From Annulohypoxylon bovei var. microspora (taxonomy: Eukaryota; Ascomycota; Sordariomycetes; Xylariales; Hypoxylaceae), in contig MU405257.1 of assembly GCA_022836615.1 (NCBI GenBank), positions 205,950 to 269,949 on the forward strand: a stretch of DNA of 64,000 bases. Reading direction: 5' to 3'. Positions 1 through 10,900 of this stretch are shown here, piece by piece. A program made the position numbers and the translations under genes. Under the pieces are notes generated by a model. It saw nothing but the letters and a program-made list of their open reading frames with translations, ran no database searches and had not been told where the DNA came from. The first letter of the stretch is position 1. Every line of letters begins with the position of its first letter.

Positions 1-1450
1 TTTTTAATATTTATAAATTATAAAAAAGTATTATTATATTATAAAATGTAATAATTATTACGGGTATATTATATATTTTATTTTTAATTAATATTTAAAT
101 AATTAAAATTATTTATTATATTGTTTTTTTTATTATTTAAATTATATTTAAAAAACCGATTTAATTGTGAAATAATAACCATATATTTAATGCGTAAATG
201 CGTAATAAATTAATTAATATTTTATAATTTTAATATAAGTTTTTAATGCATATAAAAAACTTATAAAAAGCTTTTTATATTTTTTTTATAAAGTTTATAA
301 AACTTTTATTTTATTACGGTAATAAGGTTATAAATATAATAAATAAATTATAAAATATGTAATATTTTTTTAATATTTAAAATATTATTTTTAAAAATGT
401 AATTTAAGTTAACTTTTACGTTTATACGTAAATTATTATTTATTAAAAATTATTTAATAATTTTATAAAATTTTTTATAATTTATAAAAAATAAAGTATT
501 AAAATTACTTTTAATTTATTTTATATTTTATTAAGTTTATTTAAAACGGTATAATCCGTTTATATTAATTTTAATAATAAAAATATTATTATTTTTTTTT
601 TTTTTTTATATTTAAAGAATTTATATACCTTAATAAATAATATAACTTTTAATTAAATTTACTTAACTTTTCTTTTTTAATTAATTTAAGTTTCGTTTAA
701 AATGTTAATTTTTTAAAAGTTAAATTTTTTATTAAAAAAACGTTCATTTAATGTACGGTTTTTAAGTTATTTTAAATATAAAAACGATTATAAATTAAAA
801 TTATACCATTTAATGTAACGGGTATTTAAAAATTTATTTAAATTATATAATAATAAGTTTAACGGTTTAATTTAATTTTAATCCGATATTAAATTTTTAT
901 TAATATGGTGTAAAAACGGTTAAACCGTTTTCGTTATTATTATAATTATCGTAAAATTTATTATTAAATTAAATATATATTTAAATTAATTATTTATATT
1001 TTTATTTAAATTTTCGTTAATTTTTATTTAATTAAAAATTAATAATTTAAGCCGTAAATGGATTTAATAAATTAAGTTATTATAATTCTTTTAAAAATTA
1101 ATAAAATTAATAATATTAAAAATTTTAATAACGTTAAAAATATTTATTATTATTTTATTTTTACTTTTAATTTTACCTTTAATTTTACCGGTTAATTCGT
1201 TAAGCAAATTAAAGCTTTTAAATATAATTTCGAAAGTTAATATAAAAGGTATAAAAATATAAAAAAAAAATATAAAAATAAATTAATTTACGTTATTAAT
1301 GTTTTATTTACGTAAATAATTATTTATGCGTTCAAGCCTTTTAATTATACGGAATATCATTTATATATAATAAACATTATTTTATATTAATAAAAATAAA
1401 CTCATATAATCAATTATTAATTAATCTAGGTTTCATAATTAATTAAATTT
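1..1450. repeat. RIP-degraded AT-rich island
   Basis: The stretch is overwhelmingly A and T. The few remaining C and G are nearly all in CpG, as in the runs aacgg and ttacg. This is what RIP leaves after C-to-T change at CpA on both strands. No open frame or intact motif survives. Around 960-1070 the order of words (including tttaagccg) resembles 52250-52370 in the large nested transposon, so it may be a relic of the same repeat family. AT-rich similarity is weak evidence. The island continues beyond the left edge of the window and gives way to ordinary sequence near 1450. Confidence 0.85.
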
Positions 1451-1455
1451 ACACG

Positions 1456-1531
1456 CGATCTGAGGTTATCTCAGCAGCCCACGCTTGCCACCGCAGGTGG
1501 TCCAAGCGTTGCTGCGGAAACCCTCAGATCG
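1456..1531. repeat. 76-nt imperfect foldback at island boundary
   Basis: The outer arms CGATCTGAGG (1456-1465) and CCTCAGATCG (1522-1531) are perfect inverse complements. A nested inner hairpin pairs ACGCTTG-CCACC (1481-1492) with GGTGG-TC-CAAGCGT (1496-1509) around a GCA loop, with only a 2-nt bulge. It sits immediately beside the end of the AT-rich island. It could be the end of a small inverted-repeat transposon, a hairpin RNA precursor or a cruciform. No tRNA fold fits it. Confidence 0.7.
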
Positions 1532-1900
1532 GGGATCCACACCCTCACCACCCATGATTTGTTTACATACAAGTGCCTACTCTCTTAGAGGATTGGATGC
1601 GACAAAGGAAGTGACGATTACAGGTACTCAATAAAGACCCCGCACTTCACAATTTCATAAGCTCTCTAGCAAATTGAAAAATCATTCGTTCATCCGAACA
1701 TCACTTTGTTCTGCTCAATCAGAATTGCTCAACCGCCATTCCGGACGACATACTGATCTAGATACCTCCTTTCTGGGCGGCGACAAAACAGAAAACTTGT
1801 CTTTGAAGTCACCATACCCGAATACGGATATTCACGATCGACATCTACGCATTTACGTGCATAAACCACATAAAAGAGCTACCCATTGAGCGGTCTAGCT
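1532..1900 (+). promoter_or_regulatory. Upstream region of the sulfurtransferase gene
   Basis: This is a 370-bp gap between the foldback and the first ATG. A short open frame (1674-1889) begins with TTG and shows no family resemblance. No clear TATA box was seen. It is presumably the promoter and 5' leader. Confidence 0.4.
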
Positions 1901-2979
1901 ATGGCCACGCTCGGTATATTCCGCTCCACAAGAGCCTTCCGTCCACGACAAAGCTTTCAGAGATGCCAAATCGGGTTTATAGAGCTGCGTCGAAATCTCT
2001 CTTCCTACCTAGTCACACCCAATGAGTTAGCAGAAGCTCTTAAGAAAAGCCCGCCATCACCCATCAGTACCGAACCCCGAGTTGTTCCTCTATGCGCCGC
2101 CTGGTTTTTACCAAATGACGAACGAAAAGGTATTGATGTCTTCCGAGAGACGCGAATACCGAAGGCCCGCTTCTTCGATCTCGACAAAGTTATCGACAAG
2201 CGAAGCCCATATCCTCATATGCTTCCAAGTCCCAAGACATTCGCTGAAGCGATGAGTTCCCTCGGCATCCGGAAGGAAGATACGGTGGTTGTATATGATT
2301 CAAAGGAGCTAGGAATTTTCAGTGCGCCAAGAGTGGGCTGGACTCTTAGAGTATTTGGCCACCCCAAGGTACATGTCTTGAACAACTTCAAACTATGGGT
2401 GGAGGAAGGACATCCCACCGAGTCTGGCGAACTCTACAATGTGGAGTGCAATCCGTACCTAATTCCGAAACAAGACGAGTTTAAAGTCATAAGCTACGAA
2501 GAAATGCGAGAGGTCGCTTTAGACTCGAACAAAGAAGGCGCCGAGGGTGTTCAGATTATTGATGCAAGACCTAATGGCAGATTTACTGGCAAGGACCCCG
2601 AACCCCGAGAGGGTCTCTCTTCTGGCCATATGCCGGGATCCATCAACATCCCTTTCACTGCCGTTCTTGATCCTAAGACGAAAGCATTCTTGCCAAAAGA
2701 ACAGTTACAAAAGTTATTTAAGGAGAAGGGGGTGGATCCGTCAAAGCCTATCATCTCAACTTGCGGTACGGGAGTGACAGCAGTTGTCATCGATACTGCT
2801 CTTGAAGAGGCAGGCTACGGTTCCCCTGAGACCCGAAGGGTCTACGATGGTAGCTGGACGTAAGTCAACGCCCTATTTTATAAGCCCGTTTGTCCTCGTT
2901 ACCTAGGTACTAATATATGAACAGTGAGTGGGCACAACGAGTCAATGCCTCAGATTCATTAATTCGCAAGGATGAATAG
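1901..2979 (+). CDS. tum1: Mitochondrial 3-mercaptopyruvate/thiosulfate sulfurtransferase (TUM1-like)
   Basis: A tandem-rhodanese protein of 337 residues that transfers sulfur from mercaptopyruvate or thiosulfate. In yeast the TUM1 homologue feeds sulfur to tRNA thiolation. Two exons, 1901-2859 and 2925-2979, are joined by a 65-nt intron with a GTAAGT donor, a TACTAAT branch and CAG acceptor. Splicing changes an early stop after GSWT into GSWTEWAQRVN, the usual YDGSW-EW rhodanese ending. The N-terminal inactive rhodanese domain spans about residues 65-180 and the catalytic one about 200-325. The active-site loop CGTGVTAV carries Cys288, and CGxGVT is the mercaptopyruvate-type loop, unlike CRKGVT of classical rhodanese. 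The Arg-rich N-terminus (STRAFRPRQSF) fits a mitochondrial presequence. The first in-frame ATG is at 1901. An open frame extends 5 codons upstream without an ATG. Confidence 0.92.
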
Positions 2980-3892
2980 GAGGCATAGGGGGTAGTGGTG
3001 TGGATCGGAGACAGGATGACGATGAGATACCCTCCTTTTCCAGGACTTCGTTGTGCTTTTGTCGATTTAAATACCTACACCCTTTATGCACACCTCGTTA
3101 TCATATGCATCATTTGCATCAAACATCCATGATTTTACATGGTTTACTCCACTTAGTGTTGGGACAGTCAATTTGGGCCAGGATTGTTCTCAGGTACCAA
3201 AATTCTAATTCCTGTATTGTGTAAATATGACCTAGATCTTTACGGTGCAACCGCGAGGTATTCACGGCTACGACGACATGGGACTAGGTTATGAACTCTG
3301 CATTGGCGTACTGCGTTAGAGCATAAAATGGTAAACAAGAATCGATGTTTACATGATTGTGGTACATACAAATCGTGATGTAGTAAGTTCTAAGTTCTAA
3401 GTTCTAAGCTGCTTGGTATAATTCCTCCACTATGTTCTTATGAGGTTTCTAACTTATCAGGTATTCACAAACATCAACATAACTAATTCTAAAGACCTAC
3501 CTACCTACTTAGGTAGTTAAAGAACAATAGGGAGAAGTCCCTAAATACTATGGTGCTATTTTTAAAATAGAATCCTATGATGGTAGAATCGTTATATGCA
3601 TAGGTATTATTTTGAAAAATGAAGCTATCATAGGTAAAGTACTTTGGTACATGCTATCTTCTTATCCGAGTGTGTCGCGCACAGACCATTTCGGCTGGGG
3701 TCTGGTTTCCCACAAACTCAGGTGTAAAATCCAAAATTATTATTTGGCCCCTCCGTAAAAATTCCCCAACTTCGAATTTCGTCAACCTCAATTTCGCGAC
3801 CACGAAAAGCTCAATTCGGGAGCTTCGCATTGCGCACTATACTCTACAAACGAACATTCAACAGCCAACACTCTTCCGAACAATAATACAAT
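2980..3892 (+). promoter_or_regulatory. Intergenic region and RPS2 promoter
   Basis: This 0.9-kb gap holds the 3' end of the sulfurtransferase gene and the promoter of the ribosomal protein gene. A triplet of taagttc repeats lies near 3390-3412. A palindromic cluster of the TACCTA/TAGGTA type lies at 3497-3521. No gene is supportable here. Confidence 0.4.
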
Positions 3893-4849
3893 ATGGCTGA
3901 CCGAGGCGGTGCCCGTGGTGGTGGTTTTGGTTCGCGAGGTGACCGAGGCGGTGATCGTGGACGTGGTCGTGGCCGAGGCCGTGGCCGACGTGGTGGTGCA
4001 AAGGACAGCGAGAAGGAGTGGATGCCCGTTACCAAGCTGGGCCGTCTCGTGAAGGCTGGCAAGATCAAGAGCATGGAGGAGATCTACCTACACTCTCTGC
4101 CCATCAAGGAGTTCCAGATCGTCGACTTCTTCCTACCCAAGCTCAAGGACGAGGTCATGAAGGTACGACGCTCCCCATGAGAAATCCGAAATTTTCACAA
4201 AAATTCCCTTTCAAAATTTTGCGCGGATTGAGATGCATACAAGTCAGAATGCTAATATGAATCCCGAATATAGATCAAGCCCGTCCAGAAGCAGACCCGT
4301 GCCGGTCAGCGAACCCGATTTAAGGCTATCGTCATCATTGGTGATTCCGAGGGTCACGTTGGTCTTGGTATCAAGACCTCCAAGGAAGTCGCTACAGCTA
4401 TCCGTGCTGCGATTATCATCGCCAAGCTCAGCGTCATCCCCGTTCGACGTGGTTACTGGGGTACCAACCTCGGTCTCCCTCACTCTCTGCCCGTCAAGGA
4501 GAGCGGAAAGTGTGGTTCCGTCACTGTCCGAGTATGTTAAAGGCACCAATAAAATATTTAGATGATGATTCAATACTAATGCTTTCTCTAGCTTATCCCC
4601 GCTCCCCGCGGTACCCAGATCGTCGCATCCCCCGCCGTCAAGCGTCTTCTACAACTTGCCGGTATCGAGGATGCTTACACTTCCTCATCTGGTTCCACCA
4701 AGACCCTTGAGAACACACTGAAGGCCACCTTCGCTGCCATCTCTAACTCTTACGGATTCTTGACGCCCAACCTGTGGTCCGAGACGAAGCTGATCCGAAG
4801 CCCGTTGGAGGAGTACGCGGATACTCTCCGAGAAGGAAAGAAATACTAA
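3893..4849 (+). CDS. rps2: 40S ribosomal protein S2 (uS5)
   Basis: A cytosolic small-subunit protein at the mRNA entry site, 261 residues, normal length. Three exons: 3893-4162, 4274-4531 and 4592-4849. Intron 1 (111 nt) starts GTACGA and ends TAG. Intron 2 (60 nt) starts GTATGT, has an ATACTAAT branch and ends TAG. Both are phase 0. The N-terminus is the typical Arg-Gly repeat (residues 4-40, GGARGGGFGSRGDRGG), a methylation target in fungi and animals. The S5 N-terminal fold follows (IKPVQKQTRAGQRTRFKA, VGLGIKTSKEVATAIR, SVIPVRRGYWG), then the C-terminal S5 domain (LIPAPRGTQIVASPAVKRLL). The reading frame is continuous across both splices and ends EGKKY. Start is the first ATG of the frame. 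Confidence 0.97.
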
Positions 4850-5461
4850 ATGCGGAATTCTGGGCATTCGGCGTGGATTCGTTCTTGATTTCTAATTGCA
4901 TCGGTGCCAGGTAGGCAGGCATCAGACTAGGGCAGCAAAAATGGCAGCTACATTCTGACAATGAACTCTTCTGAACTCTTCTTTTTACTTGGTGCATTGT
5001 GCAATTCTTGGGATTTAATTGATATTGCATGAGCAACTGTCCATCTGGGCAGCGTCTCTTAATATCGAACTTATATGCAAGTAGGACTTGCTAGTTTATA
5101 TATGAGGTAAGCTTTGAGCCCCCTAGAACTAAGTTACTAAGAAAGAGTAAGGATGTAGCATATCTACTAGCAATCATGATGCATTTTATCGGGTTGCTAC
5201 TTCTTCCTAGTCGTGTAGGTACTCAGGTGCTTCCTGCTATACCGGTATCAAGTAATGAAGTAGCAAGAGCAAACGTCATGACGGCCAATATACACACTTA
5301 AGTGTTTTTTTCTTTTGAGTCTATATTATACTATCTTTTCTTCAACCTCGTCACTCTTTTTTAGTCCTCATAGCTCAAGCCATTCTCGTTTTGGAGTTTT
5401 TGGACTTGTGTTTTGGCCCAACTATTTTGAACTGGACGCTTTTGGACCCTATTCTATTCCA
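4850..5461 (+). promoter_or_regulatory. Intergenic region upstream of the WSC gene
   Basis: A 0.6-kb gap between the RPS2 stop and the WSC-protein ATG. A T-rich stretch lies at 5303-5330. An open frame extends 49 codons upstream of the chosen ATG (5315-5461) but has no ATG, so it is treated as 5' leader. No other feature seen. Confidence 0.4.
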
Positions 5462-8400
5462 ATGATATCTTCACATTCTCAGTCTCAAGGCATAGCGAGG
5501 CCCTTACTCGTTACCATTGCCTGTGCCTTCAGCTTTGGCTTCCTTGCCGTCATTTATTTCAATACCAGCTTCGCCAATGCGACATACGAGAAACGTAACT
5601 TGTCGGTGGAGGACTACACATTGTTTGAACAGTCAATCGCCGAATATGTCGGAACACAAGATCGCCAAGAGAAGCGTGGTCTCAGTACAAGGCATATCAC
5701 CGATACAACTTCTAGTGAAATCGCAGACCCCATAGTAGATGCATTGATAACAACGATACCAAAGATGAACGACGATTCAATCAGTGCGGCGCCTAGTACA
5801 AACTCGTCTAGTATCGACCCATCAGAAAGTGTACCTTTCTTGCTAACAGACCAACCGATCTTGACCTTTGCTGTACCGCCCGAGACGATTGGCACGGATA
5901 TTGCAGCTCTTGTCGAGAATATCGGTAGTATCCTCGATAGAGATATCTCTCAAGTCACAGCTAGTATCGCTTACCAGACCACTTCTAAGTCTCTGAACTG
6001 GGTTCTTGATGATATCACGGGATTATCAAAGGGATATACCTCCTTAGTCGGTAATCAATTTGAAGACGTTATATGCAGCGCTACGGTGGTTGTTAACGGC
6101 ACCCTCTCTACCATTGCTGGCATATGTGGCGATACGGCTTCGGCTGTAGTTGATAATGGTCCTATGGGAGGAAGTCCCATGTCGGGAGGTCCTATGACGG
6201 AGGCATCCGTAACTACTCTGTTCCCGTTACCGACATCTACCCCGATAGCGACGGCAACAGCCCCGACGATAGTTCCTTCAACTAGCTCGAGCTTTGAGAC
6301 GTCCCAGGGTATCACTTCTGGACCTATTTCGCAGACCTCTAATACTCAAGGTTCTCAAGGCGGTGAAAGTACTAAGACAACAGTTTCTATTGGTAGGTTT
6401 TATCAGACATTCTTTAAGTTGTAATTCGCTAGACATCTCGAGAGGCTAATTCTCGTACTAGAAGATTGTCCGTCTGCCGTGACCGAAACAGTTTTCTTGT
6501 GAGTTTATCCTGATGATGTCTATCTGATTTAAGGTATCGTACGTGATTAACAATCGTGGCCGTACAGAGCTGGCGAAACTTCCACTCTTACTGTATACGC
6601 TCCAAAGCCATGTCCAACGGCTCCACCTTGTCCGACATGCCCGGCTTCGACTTGTCATTGTCCTAATGCCGGTAGCCCAACTACAACATCTCCTCCAGGA
6701 GGCAATGGGGCTCAAGGGCCATGTCCTGGATCAGGTTATACTTGCCATGACTGCCTTGATGGATGGTTCTGTCCGCCACCACAAACACCGGCACAAGCTG
6801 CCCCTTGCGGTTTCGGGTGGCCTTGCGCTCATTGTGATGGAGGTTGGTTTTGTGTTCCTGGACCGACGCCACCTCCCGCTTCGGAAACATGTGCAAGCTC
6901 CAGTGGACCGACTACCAATAGCGCTAGCACGACGTCGTCTACAACTCCCCGATCTACCACTTCTCGATCGAACCCAACCCACCCTACAGGAACAGGCGCG
7001 GCCCAACCTAGCCCCAAGAGTCCTGGAGCAGCCTCAGGCTGGGGCTACTGCGGCTGCTGGGCTGACCAACCTGATCAGCAAGCACTAAGTCTGGGACCTC
7101 ATACCAATATAGGGCCCCTTACTAACGAGGGATGTGTTCGACATTGTATGGCTCGTGGTTATCTCATGGCAGGAACAGAAGGCGGCGACAGCTGCTACTG
7201 CGGAAACTTCCTTAACGGCACACAACACCTTGACGACTCCGTATGTTCGATTCCATGCATGGGTGATGCTAAGCAAGCCTGCGGTGGCGACAGTGCCCTC
7301 ACTTGTTACAGCTCCGACAATGAAGCTCACGGTTGGGCTAGTGCCGGCCCTCAACCTTTACCTGCGACAGTTTCGCCGCCCGAGGTTATCTCGCTGGCTA
7401 TTGGTGGTATTGCTCAAACAGTGGTCACTCAACCGGGAGAAGTGTTCCCTCCACCTGGCGCGGACATAAGTCAGCTGGTTAGTCAGTTTGGTCACAAAAC
7501 GCAACAGCCTCAGGGCCGACTGCCTAGTGGTATGACTTTCAATACGGGTCCTGGTGGTGGAATAGGAGGTGCTGCCCCAGGATCGCCGACGACTTCACCC
7601 AATGGTGGCGCTGGCGGTGCTGGTCCAGTACACAACTCTCCATCGGGCTCAAATCCGAGCGGGGGTTCTGGCGCGGGTCCTACTTCGCCTAGTGGAAACG
7701 GTGGTCCATCTTCAAACCCGAACGGAGCCGGAGGAGCAGCACCGGTCTCGCCTGGAGGTAATCCGACGGCACCTTCGAATGGTCCTAGCGCTACCAACTC
7801 AGGGACGAACCCAAGTTCTGCGTCAAATGGCAATGCTGGGGGTCCGGCCCCTGGTCAAGGGACTAGTCCCAGCTCGGTTCCAACTGGAGGAGCAGGTGCT
7901 GGCCCAGTTTCCGGACCTAATTCAAATACCTCGCCTAGTCAAGGAGGTAGTCCCAGCTCAACTCCCGGAGGCGGAATGGGCGGCGCCGGCCCGGTGTCGG
8001 GAGGAGGAAATACCAACCCGCCGACTTCTTCCCCAGTTGGTACTGGTGGTGCGGGTGCATCTCCAACCGGGCCGAGTAGCAATACCGGACACATACCTCC
8101 ATGTGATGGCTCGAATCCAAATTGTACCCCGGCAGGTGGTGACCAGACACAGCCTTCGTCTGGACAAGGGCAAGGGACCGCAGCTCCTAATCCTAATAGT
8201 AGTCCGTCTGGCAGTGGAAATAACCCCGGCCAAACCTCAGGTGGACAAGGCCAGGGCACGGCTGCTCCTAACCCCACGGGTAATCCATCAGGAAACGGAC
8301 AAGGAACAGCCGCTCCTAATCCTACTAGGAACCCAAGTCAATCTCCTTCGGGCCAAGGTACTGCAGCTTCTGCTCCTGGAAACGGCCAAAATCCAACTCA

Positions 8401-9937
8401 ACCTTCCACAGGTCAAGGTCAAGGTACAGCTGCCCCTAATCCTGGTACCAATCCGTCAAATGGTGGTGGTATTCCCAACACATGTACAGCAGGCTCGACG
8501 GACCCTAATTGCAACCCATCGAATGGAGGGAATCCGGGCCCGAACCCAACGGGCCAGAGCCAGGGGTCAAATTCGCCCTCAAATGTCGGGACAGCAGCAC
8601 CTAATCCAACCGGCAATGGCAGTAAGATATGCTCAATAGGTTCTAATGACCCGTTTTGTACGAGTATAGCAGGTAATGGAGGCTCGCCAACTTCAACATC
8701 ACCTGGCCAAGGACAAGGGACAGCAGCGCCTAATCCTACCCTAAACCCGTCTAATGGCAGCCAACCCTCCTGCGCGCCTGGTTCGAACGACCCGGCTTGT
8801 AATTCATCAGGAAATGGAGGCAACGCAGGTACGGCTGCACCCGGTGCACCTCATGGGAGCACCTCGCCGAACGGTAATGGTGGTGCAGGTCCCAATCCAA
8901 GCTCTTCATCGCCCAATAACGGAGCCGGCGGTCCTGCCCCTGGACAAAATCAACCTACAGCTTCAAATTCCAATGGTGTTCCCACCACTTGTGCTGCAGG
9001 ATCCAGTGACCCTGCTTGTACGTCACCAAACAACGGTGGTGGCGCCGGCGCCGGTCCCGGGCAGAACCAGCCGACTGGATCAAACCCGAGCACCGGCACT
9101 GTCACCTGTATGCCAGGGTCTTCAGATCCTTCTTGTACATCACCGAATAATGGAGGTGGCGCTGGTCCAGGAGGACAAAACCAACCGACCACCTCTGGTC
9201 CGAATAATGGATCTCCGAGCGGCAATTCATGCACTCTGGGATCTACTGACCCGAACTGCACTTCACCGGGTAATGGCGGAAGTTCTAATCCAGGTGGGAC
9301 ACAAGGACATGGCCCAGAGACGCCAACTAGCGGTGGGTCAGGAAGTTCAGGCACCGTCACGAATGCCCCAACAACAAATCCATCGGGAAATGGTGGTGCT
9401 GGGCCTAACAACGAAAGCAATGGACCCGGTCAAGGCACGCAGTCTAATACAAGTGGAGGCAATGGGAATAGTAGTCCATCAACTCCAGGACCGAATCCAA
9501 CTTCTAACCCCGCTGGAACTGGCGGTCCCGCTCCCGGTCAAGGCTCGAATCCAAACTCAAACCCAGCCGGGACAAACGGGGGCGGTACTACGGGTGAAAG
9601 TCAGCCGACGGAGTCAAGCTCCAATGCTGGAGGTGCAGGGCCGAATCCAACAAGTGGAAACACACAAGCATCTAGCTATACACTTCCCGGAGTGGTGCCG
9701 TATAGCGCTCGGCCTTCTCCCTCGATGACCACATTGCCGTCGATGATCGCGTGGACAGAGCCCGATGGCACTAGAGGCCCACCAACCACTATGCTACATC
9801 ATGACTTGAGCAGCGACAGAGATACTTCTGATATTCCAGAGCTAGAATTTGAAAAGGCGCCCACTACAACTGCTAGTACTTCAATGCTAACGGATCCACG
9901 GTGGCAGCGCATACGTCCGGTACTAGTGTGGAGTTAG
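5462..9937 (+). CDS. WSC-domain cell-surface protein with giant low-complexity tail
   Basis: A predicted 1445-residue secreted or membrane-anchored wall protein. Three exons: 5462-6392, 6462-6498 and 6568-9937. Both introns are 69 nt (GTAGGT...TAG and GTGAGT...CAG), and frame continuity holds through both, including the 37-nt middle exon. Residues 13-36 (LLVTIACAFSFGFLAVIYF) are an N-terminal signal anchor. A Ser/Thr-rich segment follows, then a Cys/Trp-rich segment at about 335-430 (CHDCLDGWFCPPP, CAHCDGGWFCVPG). A full WSC domain lies at about 480-575 (YCGCWADQP, GCVRHCMARGY, SCYCGN, CSIPCMGD, QACGG). The rest is a Gly/Asn/Pro/Ser/Thr tail. WSC domains are known as carbohydrate-binding modules and in Wsc1-type sensors, but here no C-terminal membrane helix or GPI signal is seen. 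A role in the wall or extracellular matrix is inferred. The extreme C-terminus is uncertain because of possible frameshift or extra splicing. Confidence 0.82.
7505..9670 (+). repeat. Coding low-complexity repeats of the WSC protein
   Basis: About 720 residues are built from Gly-Asn-Pro-Ser-Thr words such as GGAGPNPS and, mainly at 8160-8750, many copies of GQGQGTAAPNP. Embedded in the tail is a small Cys pair cassette, C-x2-GS-x-DP-x-C, with Cys codons near 8483, 8630, 8771, 8990, 9107 and 9230. A related shorter form (CDGSNPNC) is at 8102. Copies differ in codon choice, so the repeat is old and maintained at protein level. Many frames of both strands stay open across it by composition alone. 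Confidence 0.85.
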
Positions 9938-10900
9938 GACGTAGCCCAAAATGAGGTTATGGAAACCTCTGGGGAATGGAATATGAAAAAGAGAAAAAAA
10001 TAGAAATGAAGAGGACATTAGAAAATTGAGAGACTTCGGTTAACATTACGAGTGGGAAGGTTATCCGACTATTTCTATTTACTGAGGGGTGAGAGGGTCA
10101 CTCGTTCTTTTTTGGAACTTTTTGGAATCGGGATTTTATTTGTCGCGAGTCGCGCAGTCTTGGTTGACGCTGCATGCAGTTACTCTTAGACATAGGCATA
10201 GATTGCGAGGGATGTTACGTCGAGATACTGTTAGCAACTAATGGATGGGAAATATTTATCCCTTTAACATTGTACGTTTGTTGTATGCTTGTCTTTGTTT
10301 ATCACTGCGTGATGTTACGAGATACCTAGTCTCTAGTGATATGTAAAGGGGTGTTATACGGCCGCCCTATATGAGGCCGGTATTCATCCCTTAATATCAT
10401 TACTTTAGAAGCTAAAATCTCGTACAAGTATGAATCTCAACTGTGAATTAATACTAGGTAGGTACACAAAAATCTTCTCAGGTTATTTATCTTAGCACAC
10501 ATCGCGAAATACTTAGGTAAATACCTAGTAGTAGAATTATTGATATAACTAACTAGTAACTAGTTCTTTCTCATTGGCACAACTGCGCATAACAATAAGG
10601 GGTGGTGTTAGTCTATCTGCTACATATCAACTCACCTGACCAAATGAAGTCTGTAATTACTATATTAACTAGACTTATCTAAGGTAGGCATAGTCTATTT
10701 CTTCTCAAGCACGATGAGCTTGATGATTTACTTAACGAGAAGAGCGATTGATAGCGTCAAACATCTCTGACGTCTCAGCCCTCAACGATGCGAGGTCATA
10801 TCAGCTCCTCGGCGTATCTAACACGCTACAATGCCGAGTCGAGCACGAACAGTAACATGCTCAAGAACCTGGGCAATTCGGACCGCAGGTCTTACAATAC
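9938..10900. other. Convergent intergenic region
   Basis: Nearly 1 kb between the stop codons of the WSC gene and the nucleotidylyltransferase-like gene, so it should contain both 3' UTRs and polyadenylation sites. TAGGTA/TACCTA-type palindromic words occur at 10452-10460 and 10513-10530. No gene is supportable. Confidence 0.5.

Noticed and set aside
7510..9728. Antisense and +1 frames across the WSC tail
   Set aside because: Low-complexity coding DNA stays open in several frames. Only the frame joined to the WSC domain is supported.
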